Under the pieces are notes generated by a model, which saw nothing but the letters and a program-made list of their open reading frames with translations, was not told the DNA's origin and searched no databases. From Nonomuraea sp. SBT364 (GTDB lineage Bacteria; Actinomycetota; Actinomycetes; Streptosporangiales; Streptosporangiaceae), in NCBI RefSeq assembly GCF_001083785.1, contig NZ_LAVL01000041.1, positions 1 to 63,793 of the forward strand: a stretch of 63,793 nucleotides of DNA. Direction: 5' to 3'. This document shows, one piece after another, positions 32,936-42,312 of the stretch (position 1 is the stretch's first letter; each line of letters opens with the position of its first letter). The position numbers and the translations under genes were made by a program.

Positions 32936-34225
32936 TCAGCCGGTGAGCGGGCCGAACTCCTTGCGGGTGTCGATCACGTCGCCGAACAGCTCCCACCGCT
33001 CGCCCTTGAACCGCATGAGCTGCAGCGACTCGATCGGGAAGCCGTCACCCTGGCCGGTCTCCAGCTTGACGCCGGGCAGCAGCATGTCGACCTGGACGCC
33101 CTGCAGGTTGCGCACCGAGTCGCGCAGCCCTTCGCGCGTGGGGCACTTGGCGGCCTCCATCGCCTTGTGGAAGCTGCTGGCCGCGGCCCAGCCGAAGGCG
33201 TGGTAGGGCACCTGCGGGTCGGCGTCGGGCGCGTACTGCTGCATCTTGGCCTTGTAGAGCTTCATCTCGGCGTCCTCGGCCCAGGTCGGGTCGACCGGGT
33301 CCTTGTAGTAGGTGGCCGAGACGACGCCCTGCACGTTCTCGAAGCCGACGGGCTTGAGCACGGTGATGGAGGCGGCGACGTTGTTGACGATGTGCAGCGG
33401 GTTCCACGAGGCGTTCTTGGCGTCGGCGGCCAGCGCCTGGGAGCCGAACTTGGGTGTGGTGACGTTGAGGAACACGTCGGCCTTGGACTCGGCCAGGTTG
33501 CGCATCTGCGGGTCCACGGTGGGGTCGGAGACCTCGTAGCTCTGCTCCGCCGCGATCGTGATCTTGGTGCCGGAGATGGCGTTCTTGAAGCCGCCGAGCA
33601 GGTCCTTGCCGAAGTCGTCGTTCTGGTAGAGGACGGCGACCTTGGCGTCCGGGTGCTCCTTCTTGAGGAACTGGGCGTAGACGCGGGCCTCGGAGACGTA
33701 GTTGGGCTGCCAGCCGATGGTCCACGGGTGCTCGGTGTCGGTGCCCCACACCGAGGCGCCGGTGGCGACGAAGACCTGCGGCACCTTCTGCTGGTTGGTG
33801 TAGTCCCAGGTCGCGGTGGTGGACGGGGTGCCGAGCGTCTGGAAGAGGGCGAACACCTGCTCCTGCTCGACCAGCCGGCGCGCCTCCTCGACGGCCTTGG
33901 GCGGCTGGTAGCCGTCGTCACGCACGACGAACTCGACCTTGCGCCCGCCGATGCCGCCCTTCTCGGCGTTGACGTAGTCGAAGTAGGCCTTGATGCCCTT
34001 GGGAATGGCGCCGTACGCGGACGCGGGTCCCGACAGCGGGTAGATGCCGCCGAGCTTGAGACTCGTGTCCGTGATGCCGGTCGTCTGCTGGCCGGCGCAC
34101 TGGCCGCCCGTGGCGCCGGTGGCCTGGGTGCCGCCGGCCTCGCCGCTGTCGCGCCCCCCGCAGGCCGCCGCGGCGATCAGCAGGGTGGCCGTCACCGCCG
34201 TACGGCCGATCGCAGATAAACGCAT
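32936..34225 (-). CDS. Liv-type ABC transporter substrate-binding lipoprotein
   Basis: A 429-residue type-I periplasmic-binding protein, lipid-anchored at Cys22 (LLIAAAACGG). Family marks include GGIYPLSGPASAYG, GGIGGRKVEFVVRDDGYQPP and WTIGWQPNYVSEARVYAQFL. It is the receptor of the branched-chain amino acid-type importer encoded by the next four genes. These receptors also bind amides, urea or aromatic acids. The nearby acyl-CoA ligase and PucR gene make a carboxylic acid the likelier ligand here (inference). Confidence 0.92.
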   Translation of the reverse strand: MRLSAIGRTAVTATLLIAAAACGGRDSGEAGGTQATGATGGQCAGQQTTGITDTSLKLGGIYPLSGPASAYGAIPKGIKAYFDYVNAEKGGIGGRKVEFVVRDDGYQPPKAVEEARRLVEQEQVFALFQTLGTPSTTATWDYTNQQKVPQVFVATGASVWGTDTEHPWTIGWQPNYVSEARVYAQFLKKEHPDAKVAVLYQNDDFGKDLLGGFKNAISGTKITIAAEQSYEVSDPTVDPQMRNLAESKADVFLNVTTPKFGSQALAADAKNASWNPLHIVNNVAASITVLKPVGFENVQGVVSATYYKDPVDPTWAEDAEMKLYKAKMQQYAPDADPQVPYHAFGWAAASSFHKAMEAAKCPTREGLRDSVRNLQGVQVDMLLPGVKLETGQGDGFPIESLQLMRFKGERWELFGDVIDTRKEFGPLTG

Positions 34226-34229
34226 CCCA

Positions 34230-35249
34230 TTACCCCTTCCGGAGGGTCTTCTTGATCGAGTTCGTCGCGCGCCCGGCCAGCCCGGCCAGCCCGGTCGGCG
34301 CGACGTACATGACCGCGATGATGAGGAGGCCGAAGATGACGCCGGGCGCGGCCTCGTTGATGTCCTGCGAGATGCTCGGCACGAACATCACGAACAGCGC
34401 GCCGAGCACCGGGCCGGACAGTGACCCGAGCCCGCCGACGACGAGGCCGGCCAGCAGGGTGATCGACAGGTTGACGACGAACGAGTCGGGCGAGACAAAC
34501 CCGATCACCCACGTGTAGACGCATCCGGCGATCCCGGCGAACATCGCGCTCCACGCGAAGGCCAGCGTCTTGTAGTACGCCGGCCGCACGCCCATGACCT
34601 CGGCCGCGGCCTCGTTGTCGCGGATGGCGTGCAGCGCCCGCCCGACCCGTGACCGCAGCAGGCTCGCCGCCAGCAGGAACGCGGCGACGGTGACGGCCAG
34701 CGCGAGGAAGTACAGCCACTGGTCCTCGGCCAGCCCGGTCCACGCGGGCGGGGCGGGCTTGGCCAGCGACAGCCCCATGGACCCGCCGGTGACCTCCTCG
34801 AACCGCTTGAGCAGCGGCACCAGGAAGATCGCGATGGCCAGCGTGACCAGGGCCAGGTACAGCCCGCGCAACCGCATCGCGGGCACCCCGAACGCCAGCC
34901 CCAGCACGAACGCGACCAGGGCGGCGACGGGCAGCGTCAGCGGGTACGGGGCGTCCCACCGGTCGAGCAGGATCGCCGCGGTGTAGGCCCCGACGGCGAA
35001 GAACGCGCCGTGCCCGAGCGAGATCTGCCCGGCGTGCCCGACGAGCAGGTTCAGCCCGAGCAGCGCCACGGCGTAGATCAGCACCATGGTGAGCTGGAAG
35101 ACGTGGAACGGCACGAGCTGGAAGGGCGCGTAGACGGCCGCCGCCAGCAGCGCCGCGGCCGCGGCCCAGCGCCACTTCGTCGCGCCCGGACGTACCGGGG
35201 CCTGCTCACGGGTCGTCGTACGGTCGCTCACCTGTGTCGACTCGCTCAT
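34230..35249 (-). CDS. Liv-type ABC permease (LivM type)
   Basis: A 339-residue permease with about ten helices and the family loop LNLLVGHAGQISLGHGAFFA. A hydrophilic N-terminus of about 25 residues precedes the first helix. ATG 35249 overlaps the stop of the LivH-type gene by 4 bp. The binding-protein gene follows 4 bp after its end. It forms one half of the channel. Confidence 0.92.
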   Translation of the reverse strand: MSESTQVSDRTTTREQAPVRPGATKWRWAAAAALLAAAVYAPFQLVPFHVFQLTMVLIYAVALLGLNLLVGHAGQISLGHGAFFAVGAYTAAILLDRWDAPYPLTLPVAALVAFVLGLAFGVPAMRLRGLYLALVTLAIAIFLVPLLKRFEEVTGGSMGLSLAKPAPPAWTGLAEDQWLYFLALAVTVAAFLLAASLLRSRVGRALHAIRDNEAAAEVMGVRPAYYKTLAFAWSAMFAGIAGCVYTWVIGFVSPDSFVVNLSITLLAGLVVGGLGSLSGPVLGALFVMFVPSISQDINEAAPGVIFGLLIIAVMYVAPTGLAGLAGRATNSIKKTLRKG

Positions 35250-36127
35250 GCCCGCTCCACCACCGCTCGCCCGAACAGGCCCTGGGGCCGCAGCAGCAGG
35301 ACGCCGAGGATGATCGCCAGCGGCACCCCCACCTTGAGGTCGGGCCCGATGGCGGTGACGTAGGCGCCGGCCAGGGTCTCGGCCACGCCGACGACGAGCC
35401 CGCCGACGACCGCGCCGACCGGGCTGTCGAAGCCGCCCAGGGTGGCGGCGGCGAAGGCGTAGATGAGGACGCCGCCCATCATGTTCGGCTCCAGGAACAG
35501 CAGCGGCGCGACGAGCACGCCCGAGACCGCGCCGACGGTGGCGGCCAGCCCCCAGCCGAGCGCGAGCGTCCACCCGACGCGGATGCCGACGAGCCGCGCC
35601 GACTCGGGGTTGGTCGACACCGCCCGCATGCCCAGCCCGATCTTGGTGTGCTGGAACAGCAGGTAGAGCAGCCCCATGACGATCCCCACGACCGCGAAGA
35701 CGCCGAGCGTGCCGAAGCCGACGCTGAGCCCGCCCATCTCCAGCGCGCCGCCGGGGAACGGGTTGGGGAAGTCCTTGATGAGGAAGGTCCAGATCCACCC
35801 GGCGGCGGCGTTGACGAAGATGAACAGGCCCACGGTGACGATCACCACGGTCAGCTCGGGCGCGCCCTCCACCGGCCGGATGATCACCCGTTCGATGAGC
35901 ATGCCGCCGGCGAACGACACGACCAGCGCGAGCACCAGCGCCAGCCAGAACGGCACGCCCACGGCGGTGAACTGCCAGGCGACGTAGGCCGAGAACATGG
36001 CCAGCTCGCCCTGGGCGAAGTTGACGATCCCGGTGAACCGGTAGATGAGCACGAGTGCGAGGGCCAGGCTGGCGTAGATCGCGCCGGTGCCGAGCCCCAC
36101 GATGACCTGTTGCAGGAATCCGGCCAT
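35246..36127 (-). CDS. Liv-type ABC permease (LivH type)
   Basis: A 293-residue permease with about eight helices: QQVIVGLGTGAIYASLALAL at the start and the LivH motif IVNFAQGELAMFSAYVAW. It partners the LivM-type protein. Spacing to the ATPase gene upstream is 2 bp, so all five genes from 37595 to 32936 form one operon. Confidence 0.93.
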   Translation of the reverse strand: MAGFLQQVIVGLGTGAIYASLALALVLIYRFTGIVNFAQGELAMFSAYVAWQFTAVGVPFWLALVLALVVSFAGGMLIERVIIRPVEGAPELTVVIVTVGLFIFVNAAAGWIWTFLIKDFPNPFPGGALEMGGLSVGFGTLGVFAVVGIVMGLLYLLFQHTKIGLGMRAVSTNPESARLVGIRVGWTLALGWGLAATVGAVSGVLVAPLLFLEPNMMGGVLIYAFAAATLGGFDSPVGAVVGGLVVGVAETLAGAYVTAIGPDLKVGVPLAIILGVLLLRPQGLFGRAVVERA

Positions 36128-36129
36128 GG

Positions 36130-36840
36130 CTAGACCCGGTATCCGAGGTAGGACTGGGCGACCTGCTCGTCGGCCCGGATGTCGGCCGCCGTGCCCGACA
36201 GCACGATCCTGCCGGTCTCCAGGACGTGCGCCTGCTGGGCGACGCCGAGGGCGAGATGGGCGTTCTGCTCGACGACGACCACGGTGGTCCGCTCCTGTTC
36301 GTTGATGGTCCGCACGATGTGGAACAGCTCCCGGGTGATCAGGGGCGCCAGGCCCAGGGACGGCTCGTCCAGCAGGAGCAGCCGGGGGCGGAGCATGAGC
36401 GCCCGGCCGAGGGCGAGCATCTGCTGCTCGCCGCCGCTGAGGCTGCCCGCCGCCTGCTTGAGCCGGGGTTTCAGGGCGGGGAAGTAGGTGTAGATGCGTT
36501 CCAGGTCGTCCTCGACGCCGGACCGCCGGACGTACGCGCCCAGGCGGAGGTTCTCCTCGACGGTCAGCGGCATGAACGTGCCGCGCCCCTCGGGGACGTG
36601 CGCGACGCCGAGGCGGGCCAGCGCGTCGGGCGGGCGGCCGAGCAGTTCGGCGCCGTCGAGCTTGACGCTGCCGCGCCCCTTGACCATGCCCGACAGGGCG
36701 CGCAGCAGGGTCGTCTTGCCCGCGCCGTTGGGGCCGAGGATGGCGCAGATCTCGCCCTCCGCCACGGTGAGGCTCACGCCGTGCAGCACCTGCGCGCCGC
36801 CGTACCCGGCGTGCAGGTCGTGGACCGCCAGCTCGCTCAT
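36130..36840 (-). CDS. Liv-type ABC ATPase (LivF type)
   Basis: A 236-residue nucleotide-binding subunit: Walker A GPNGAGKTTL, signature LSGGEQQMLALGRAL, Walker B LLLLDEPSLGLAP and the H-loop region VVVVEQNAHLAL. The order and lengths are typical of LivF. Its ATG overlaps the stop of the LivG-type gene. It powers uptake by the permease pair. Confidence 0.95.
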   Translation of the reverse strand: MSELAVHDLHAGYGGAQVLHGVSLTVAEGEICAILGPNGAGKTTLLRALSGMVKGRGSVKLDGAELLGRPPDALARLGVAHVPEGRGTFMPLTVEENLRLGAYVRRSGVEDDLERIYTYFPALKPRLKQAAGSLSGGEQQMLALGRALMLRPRLLLLDEPSLGLAPLITRELFHIVRTINEQERTTVVVVEQNAHLALGVAQQAHVLETGRIVLSGTAADIRADEQVAQSYLGYRV

Positions 36841-37595
36841 ACCGCCGTCCCCAGATAGGCCTCGATGACGCCGGGGTCGCGCTGCACCTGCTCGGGCGAC
36901 CCTTCGGCGATCTTCTTGCCGAAGTCGAGGCAGACGATCCGCTCGCAGGTGCCCATGACGAAGCCCATGTGGTGCTCGACCACGACCACCGTCAGGTCGT
37001 GCTCGTCGCGCAGCGCGCTCAGCGTGCCGGCGAACTCCTCGACCTCGGCCGAGTTGAGCCCGTTGACCGGCTCGTCGAGCAGCAGCAGCCGGGGTTCGCC
37101 GATCAGCGCCCTGGCCAGTTCGACCCGTTTGAGGGTGCCGAACGGCAGCCCGGCCGCCGGGTGGTCGGCGACGTGGGTCAGCGAGAGCCGTTCGAGCACG
37201 GCGTCCGCCTCGGCCCGCAGCCGGCGTTCCTCGCCGCGCACGCCCGGCAGCCGCAGCGCGGCCGTGAGGAAGCCGGCGCGGCCCCGGTGATGCGCGCCGA
37301 CCAGCACGTTGTCGCGTACGGAGACGCGCGGGAACAGGCCCAGGTTCTGGAAGGTCCTGGCGATGCCGAGCGCCGCGATCGCGTGCGGCGGCACCGCCAG
37401 GAGGTCCTTCCCCTCATACAGGACCGTTCCCTCATCGGCGGTGTAGCGCCGGGTGAGGCAGTTGAACAAGGTGGTCTTGCCGGCGCCGTTCGGTCCGATC
37501 AGCCCCACCATCTCGCCGGCCGCGACGGAGAACCCGACGCCGTCCAGCGCCGTGATGCCTCCGAAGCGAACCGTGAGATCGTGTACTTCCAGCAT
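36837..37595 (-). CDS. Liv-type ABC ATPase (LivG type)
   Basis: A 252-residue ATPase: Walker A GPNGAGKTTLFNCL, Walker B LLLLDEPVNGLN and H-loop VVVVEHHMGFVMG. The usual LSGGQ signature is replaced by LPFGTLKRVELARAL, as in LivG proteins (the family often has 'L.yG.qrrlEiAraL'). ATG 37595 follows CCCAGGAGG; the longer frame is not coding-like. It is the first gene of the operon and diverges from the PucR gene across 191 bp. Confidence 0.94.
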   Translation of the reverse strand: MLEVHDLTVRFGGITALDGVGFSVAAGEMVGLIGPNGAGKTTLFNCLTRRYTADEGTVLYEGKDLLAVPPHAIAALGIARTFQNLGLFPRVSVRDNVLVGAHHRGRAGFLTAALRLPGVRGEERRLRAEADAVLERLSLTHVADHPAAGLPFGTLKRVELARALIGEPRLLLLDEPVNGLNSAEVEEFAGTLSALRDEHDLTVVVVEHHMGFVMGTCERIVCLDFGKKIAEGSPEQVQRDPGVIEAYLGTAV

Positions 37596-37786
37596 CCGGC
37601 CTCCTGGGGCGCAGCGAGCGGAAGATTGTTCTGCAATTGGGGTCAGCGTAGGATCCGGCCGTCGAAGACCGCATTGGGCACGGTGACCCAACCTGCGCCG
37701 GGAAGGTTGTCGTCCGAGCACAGCCTCTGTCTCGGACCGGTCACAACCCGTTGACCTCACCGCGACCAGCATGGATCATCCCGGGC

Positions 37787-39157
37787 ATGTCCAGTGCTTC
37801 CGGTATGGAAACGTTCACTGGCGCCGGGCCTGTCCGCGCCGAGCGCGCGCGGATCCTCGCCGAGCTGCTCGCCGACCTCGACGAGCTGGCCGAGACCGCG
37901 GTCTCCGCCATGCGGGCCGAGATCCCCGCCTACGCGGCGCAGGGCCCGGAGTTCCTGGCCGACGTGCGCGACCAGGTGATGCGCCACTACGGCAGCAAGC
38001 TCGCCGTCCTCCTGGAGGAACGGACGGTGACCCTCGACGACATCGCCTTCACCCGCCAGGCCGCCATGCGCCGGGCCAGGGCCGGGCTCCCGCTGGCCGA
38101 CTACATCAACGCCTTCCGGGTCGGCCAGCAGGTCTTCTGGGAGTCGGTCCTGGCCAGGGCAGGGCACTCGTTCGCCGGCCACGAGGCCGCGCTGTCGCTG
38201 GCCGCCATGGTCATGCGCTACTGCGACTTCGCCAGCACGCACGCGGCCAACGCCTACATGGAGTTCCAGCAGTACGCGGCCGCCGAGGCGGTGCGCGAGA
38301 GCCGTGACCTGCTGGAGACGCTGCTGGCCGGGGGGATGCCGACGCGCGGCCCGCAACTCGCCGCCGCCCAGGCGCACGGCCTGGCGCCCGAGTCGCGCAC
38401 GCCGCTGCTCGTGGTCGTGGCCGTCGTGCTCGGCCTGCGCACGGCCGTGCCGAGGGGGCCCGACCGGGGCGCCGACGCCCGGCACGCGGCCTGCGCGGCG
38501 ATCGCCAGGTCCGGCGGCCACGGCGGGCGGACGCTGTCGGTGGTGCGGCAGTCGGAGATCGTCGCCATCCCGGTGCTCGGCCCCGGCGGCGACGCCGGTG
38601 AGCTGTGCGACCGGCTGCAGGGCGTGCGCGAGACGCTGCTGGCCGAGGGCATCGTGCTGGCGATGGGCATCAGCACCGTCGGCGCGGGCACCGCCCAGAT
38701 CCCGCAGGCCTACCAGGAGGCCCGCGCGGTGCTCGACTTCCTGCCGGAGGGCGGCGGGGTGGCGGCGCTGCCCCGGATCACCCCGTTCCAGTATCTGGCG
38801 CTGCGCGCCGACGACACCGCCCGCCACCTGGTCGATCCGCGCATCACCGCGCTGCTGGACGAGGACCGGGCGCGCGGCGGCGTGCTCACCGCGACGATCC
38901 GCGCCTTCGCCGCCGCCGACCTCAACCTGCGCACCGCCGCCGAGCGGCTGCAGATCCATCCCAACACCGCGCAGTACCGGCTGCGCCGCATCCAGGAGCG
39001 GACCGGGCTCAGCCTGCGCCGCATCAACGACCTCGTCGAGCTCCTGGTCGCCATCGCGTTGCAGGACGCGCTCCCTCCCACCAATCCGGACGGGAAAAGA
39101 CTGGCCACCGCGACCAATGAGGACCGAGGGGAACCCGGCGTACGGTCGTTGCCATGA
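37787..39157 (+). CDS. PucR-family transcriptional regulator
   Basis: A 456-residue regulator of the PucR/CdaR type. The N-terminal half is a helical sensor; a GGDEF-like central domain follows; the C-terminal HTH_30 lies in the last 80 residues (AAADLNLRTAAERLQIHPNT, then QYRLRRIQERTG). ATG 37787 is used; ATG 37805 is also possible. It diverges from the Liv operon and overlaps the ligase start by 4 bp, so it probably activates both in response to their substrate. Confidence 0.9.
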   Translation: MSSASGMETFTGAGPVRAERARILAELLADLDELAETAVSAMRAEIPAYAAQGPEFLADVRDQVMRHYGSKLAVLLEERTVTLDDIAFTRQAAMRRARAGLPLADYINAFRVGQQVFWESVLARAGHSFAGHEAALSLAAMVMRYCDFASTHAANAYMEFQQYAAAEAVRESRDLLETLLAGGMPTRGPQLAAAQAHGLAPESRTPLLVVVAVVLGLRTAVPRGPDRGADARHAACAAIARSGGHGGRTLSVVRQSEIVAIPVLGPGGDAGELCDRLQGVRETLLAEGIVLAMGISTVGAGTAQIPQAYQEARAVLDFLPEGGGVAALPRITPFQYLALRADDTARHLVDPRITALLDEDRARGGVLTATIRAFAAADLNLRTAAERLQIHPNTAQYRLRRIQERTGLSLRRINDLVELLVAIALQDALPPTNPDGKRLATATNEDRGEPGVRSLP

Positions 39158-40653
39158 ACCTCGCCGACCGGCTCCACAGATCCGCCGAGCGCCTCGGCGA
39201 ACGGACGGTCGTCACGCTGGACGAGGCGGAGCTCAGCTATGCCGCGCTCGACCTGATGACCGCGCGGATCGCGACGCTGCTGCGGCGTCGCGGCATCGGC
39301 GCCGGCGACCGCGTGGCGATCATGCTGCCGAACGTGCCGGAGTTCGCCGCCGTCTACTACGGGGTGCTGCGGGCCGGGGCCGTGGTGGTCCCGCTCGACC
39401 CGCTGCTGCGCAAGCGCGAGATCGCCTCGTACGTGGGCGACTGCGGGGCCCGGCTGCTGATCGCCTGGCACGCGTTCGCGGAGACCGCCGAGGCGGGCAC
39501 CGCCGGCACCCGCACCGACTGCTTCTTCGTCGTCCCCGACGAGTTCCGCCGGCTGCTGCGCGCCCTGCCGGAGGAGAACGGGGTCGTCCCGCGCGACGAC
39601 GGCGACACCGCGGTGATCCACTACACGGCGGGCACCACCGGCCGGGCCAAGGGCATCGAGCTCACCCACGGCAACCTGGGCGGCAACGCCGCCACCGTGG
39701 CCCGCATGCACGCGCTCGGCGTGGACGACGTGGTGCTGGGCGCGCTGCCGCTCTACCACTCCTTCGGCCAGACGTGCTCGCTCAACGCGACGGTGCACGC
39801 GGGCGCCCGGCTGACGCTGATGCGCCGCTTCGAGGCGGGCCGGGCGCTGGAGGTGATCCGCCGCGACGGGGTGACGGTCCTGCAGGGCGTGCCGACCATG
39901 TACATCGCGCTGCTCGACCACCCGGGCGTCTCCGACCTGTCGCTGCTGCGGGTCTGCGTCTCCGGCGGCGCGCCGCTCCCGGTGGACGTGCTGCGCGCCT
40001 TCGAGTCGCGCTACGGCTGCCGCATCGTCGAGGGGTACGGCCTGAGCGAGACGTCGGCGCTCGCGGCGACGAACCGCAGCGGCGACGGCCGCCGGCCCGG
40101 CTCGGTCGGCTGGCCGGTGCGCGGCATCGAGATGCGGGTCGTGGACGAGGACGGCCACGAGGTGCCGTGCGGTGAGGTAGGCGAGATCGTCATCCGGGGC
40201 CCCAACGTGATGAAGGGCTACTGGAACAATCCGGCGGCGACGGCGGAGGCCATCCGGGGTGGCTGGTTTCATACCGGGGATCTCGGAAGGGTCGACGGGG
40301 ATGGTTTTTTCTTCCTGGTGGACAGACGACGCGATGTGATCATCCGCGGTGGCTATACCGTGTACTCTCGCGAGGTGGAGGAGGTCCTCTACGAGCACCC
40401 GGCAGTCAGGCAGGCCGCGGTGATCGGGGTCCCCCACCCCGAGCTCGGAGAGGAGATCGCCGCCGTGGTGGCCTTGCGGATGCCTGTCGACGCGGAGACG
40501 TTGCGTGCGTTCGTGAGGGAACGGGTGGCGGCCTACAAATACCCCCGGCACGTCTCGTTCGTGGACGAGCTGCCGGTAACCCCGACCGGCAAGATCCTCA
40601 AGCGCGCCATCGCCCTGCCGCTCACCACGGGCGGGCAGCCGAGTCGTGGCTGA
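39154..40653 (+). CDS. AMP-forming acyl-CoA ligase
   Basis: A 499-residue ANL-superfamily ligase. Core motifs: HYTAGTTGRAKGIELTHGNL (P-loop), YGLSETSALAATN, HTGDLGRVDGDGF, the hinge DRRRDVIIRGGYTVYS and catalytic Lys in TPTGKILKR. It activates a carboxylic acid to its acyl-CoA; the length and motifs fit fatty-acid or aromatic-acid ligases. ATG overlaps the PucR stop. The acid may be the ligand of the Liv-type importer (inference). Confidence 0.93.
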   Translation: MNLADRLHRSAERLGERTVVTLDEAELSYAALDLMTARIATLLRRRGIGAGDRVAIMLPNVPEFAAVYYGVLRAGAVVVPLDPLLRKREIASYVGDCGARLLIAWHAFAETAEAGTAGTRTDCFFVVPDEFRRLLRALPEENGVVPRDDGDTAVIHYTAGTTGRAKGIELTHGNLGGNAATVARMHALGVDDVVLGALPLYHSFGQTCSLNATVHAGARLTLMRRFEAGRALEVIRRDGVTVLQGVPTMYIALLDHPGVSDLSLLRVCVSGGAPLPVDVLRAFESRYGCRIVEGYGLSETSALAATNRSGDGRRPGSVGWPVRGIEMRVVDEDGHEVPCGEVGEIVIRGPNVMKGYWNNPAATAEAIRGGWFHTGDLGRVDGDGFFFLVDRRRDVIIRGGYTVYSREVEEVLYEHPAVRQAAVIGVPHPELGEEIAAVVALRMPVDAETLRAFVRERVAAYKYPRHVSFVDELPVTPTGKILKRAIALPLTTGGQPSRG

Positions 40654-40671
40654 GCCACGCAAAGGGAACCC

Positions 40672-41586
40672 GTGACACCGATCATCCGCATCTTCGACGT
40701 CGACCCCGGGCACTACGACGTGTCCGTCGTGATCGGAGGCGCCACGACGCACGTGCTGGCCGAGGCCCGCCGGCTGATGGCGGTCGCCTCACCGGGCGAC
40801 GGTCCGGCCAGCCATGCGTTCACCGTCAACGTCCGCACCCCGGAGAGCCAGCAGAACGGCTACGACGGCGACGGGTGCCCGGGGCTGACGCTGACGTTTG
40901 CCGGCCCCGCCCCCGAGGTGCGCTCGATCGAGCTGGCGCGCACCCGGGGCCGGGCGCTGTTCCTGGCGGGCGACTCCACGGTCACCGACCAGGCGACGGC
41001 CCCCTACACCGGCTGGGGCCAGCGGCTGCCGCGCCATTTCGGGCGCGGCCTGTCGGTCGTCAACCACTCGGGGTCGGGTGAGAGCTCGGCGTCGTTCCTG
41101 GCCAATCCGGCGATGTGGGCGCAGATGCGCGAGCAGCTCTGCCCCGGCGACGTGGCGCTGGTGCAGTTCGGCCACAACGACAAGCAGACCAGCGCCGTCG
41201 AGTTCCGCTCGAACCTGACCCGGATCGTGCACGGCGTCGAGGCCAGGGGCGCGACGCCGATCCTGGTGACGCCGGTGGTGCGCCGCCGCTTCAACGGCGC
41301 CTGCCTCGACCCCGACGGCCTGATCGTCAACGGGCTCGGCGTGGACCTGCCGGCGGAGATGCGCACCGTGGCGGCCGCGCAGGGCGTGGCGCTCATCGAC
41401 CTGACCCGCGACAGCCGCGACCTGGTCGAGTCGCTCGGCCCCGAGGAGTCGAAGCCGCTCTACCTGTCACGGGAGAAGCAGGACGACACCCACACCTCCG
41501 AGCACGGCGCCACGGTCTTCGCCGACCTGGTCGCGACCGCCCTGAACAAGCTGGCCCTGCTCCCGGCCACGCACTGGGCGGCCTAG
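40672..41586 (+). CDS. CE12-like rhamnogalacturonan acetylesterase family protein
   Basis: A 304-residue SGNH hydrolase resembling CE12 esterases: block I FLAGDSTVTDQ (Ser), NHSGSGESSASF, QFGHNDKQ (Asn) and the terminal DDTHTSEHG (Asp/His). A beta-rich region of about 90 residues precedes it. It starts at GTG 40672 and has no signal peptide, unlike most secreted CE12 enzymes, so it may deacetylate imported pectic oligomers in the cytoplasm. Its stop overlaps that of the convergent TetR gene by 3 bp. Confidence 0.85.
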   Translation: MTPIIRIFDVDPGHYDVSVVIGGATTHVLAEARRLMAVASPGDGPASHAFTVNVRTPESQQNGYDGDGCPGLTLTFAGPAPEVRSIELARTRGRALFLAGDSTVTDQATAPYTGWGQRLPRHFGRGLSVVNHSGSGESSASFLANPAMWAQMREQLCPGDVALVQFGHNDKQTSAVEFRSNLTRIVHGVEARGATPILVTPVVRRRFNGACLDPDGLIVNGLGVDLPAEMRTVAAAQGVALIDLTRDSRDLVESLGPEESKPLYLSREKQDDTHTSEHGATVFADLVATALNKLALLPATHWAA

Positions 41587-42236
41587 GCTCCCGACTTCAG
41601 CAGCCGCAGCGCCCCGTTGGACAGGGCGACGAGCACGTCGAGCACCTCCTCGACGTCGGGGTAGCGGCCCTCCAGGTGACCGAGCGCCAGGGCGTTGGTG
41701 GCCGCGTTGACGCCCTCGGCGATCATCTCCAGGCGCCGCCGGTCGTGCTCGTCGTCGGCGGTGTAGCCGAGCTCGGCCAGGTCGGCGGCGTGATGGTCGC
41801 GGTAGGCGGCGGCCGTCTCGACGGCGAACTCGCGCAGCGGCGAGGCCGGGTCGTGGCGGGCCCGCTGCAGGATGCGCAGCAGCTCCGGGTGCCGGCAGAT
41901 GGCCTCGATCGGGATGCGGAACGCCTCGCGGTGCCGCTCGGCGTCGTGGGACTCGCGCGCCTGCCGCCGGACCTCGCGCATGGACCTGCGCAGCCGCTCG
42001 CCGCCCTCGTCGCCGAGCGAGCGCAGCAGGTCCTGCTTGTCCTTGAAGTGGACGTAGAAGGTGGACTGGGCGATGCCCGCGGCCTTGGCGACCTTGAGGG
42101 TGGTCAGTCCGGCCTCACCCTCCTTGTCGAGGATCGCCAGCGCGGCCCGGATCAGCCTGCGCCTGGTCAGCTCCTTCGCCTCGCTCCTGGTGAGCGGTGT
42201 GTGGGTCACGGGCACCTCCGCGACAACTCTAGCCAT
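41583..42236 (-). CDS. TetR-family regulator of the peptide-type ABC operon
   Basis: A 217-residue TetR regulator. The helix-turn-helix is at about residues 22-70 (LTRRRLIRAALAILDKEG, then VAKAAGIAQSTFYVHFKDK). A helical ligand domain follows. ATG 42236 is chosen because the longer frame would run through the operator palindrome. It diverges from the ABC operon starting at 42313, with a perfect 30-bp palindrome between, so it very likely represses both itself and the operon. The ligand may be an acyl or peptide-like substrate. Confidence 0.92.
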   Translation of the reverse strand: MARVVAEVPVTHTPLTRSEAKELTRRRLIRAALAILDKEGEAGLTTLKVAKAAGIAQSTFYVHFKDKQDLLRSLGDEGGERLRRSMREVRRQARESHDAERHREAFRIPIEAICRHPELLRILQRARHDPASPLREFAVETAAAYRDHHAADLAELGYTADDEHDRRRLEMIAEGVNAATNALALGHLEGRYPDVEEVLDVLVALSNGALRLLKSGA

Positions 42237-42249
42237 GGGGCTTGTGTCG

Positions 42250-42279
42250 AATTTCACCGATAGTACTATCGGTGAAATT
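42250..42279. promoter_or_regulatory. 30-bp perfect palindrome, TetR operator
   Basis: AATTTCACCGATAGT followed directly by its exact complement, ACTATCGGTGAAATT. It lies 14 bp upstream of the TetR start and 33 bp upstream of the binding-protein start, so it can block both promoters. Confidence 0.88.
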
Positions 42280-42312
42280 GCTCTCGGGGGGCTAACCGGG
42301 AGGAGGCGTTGG

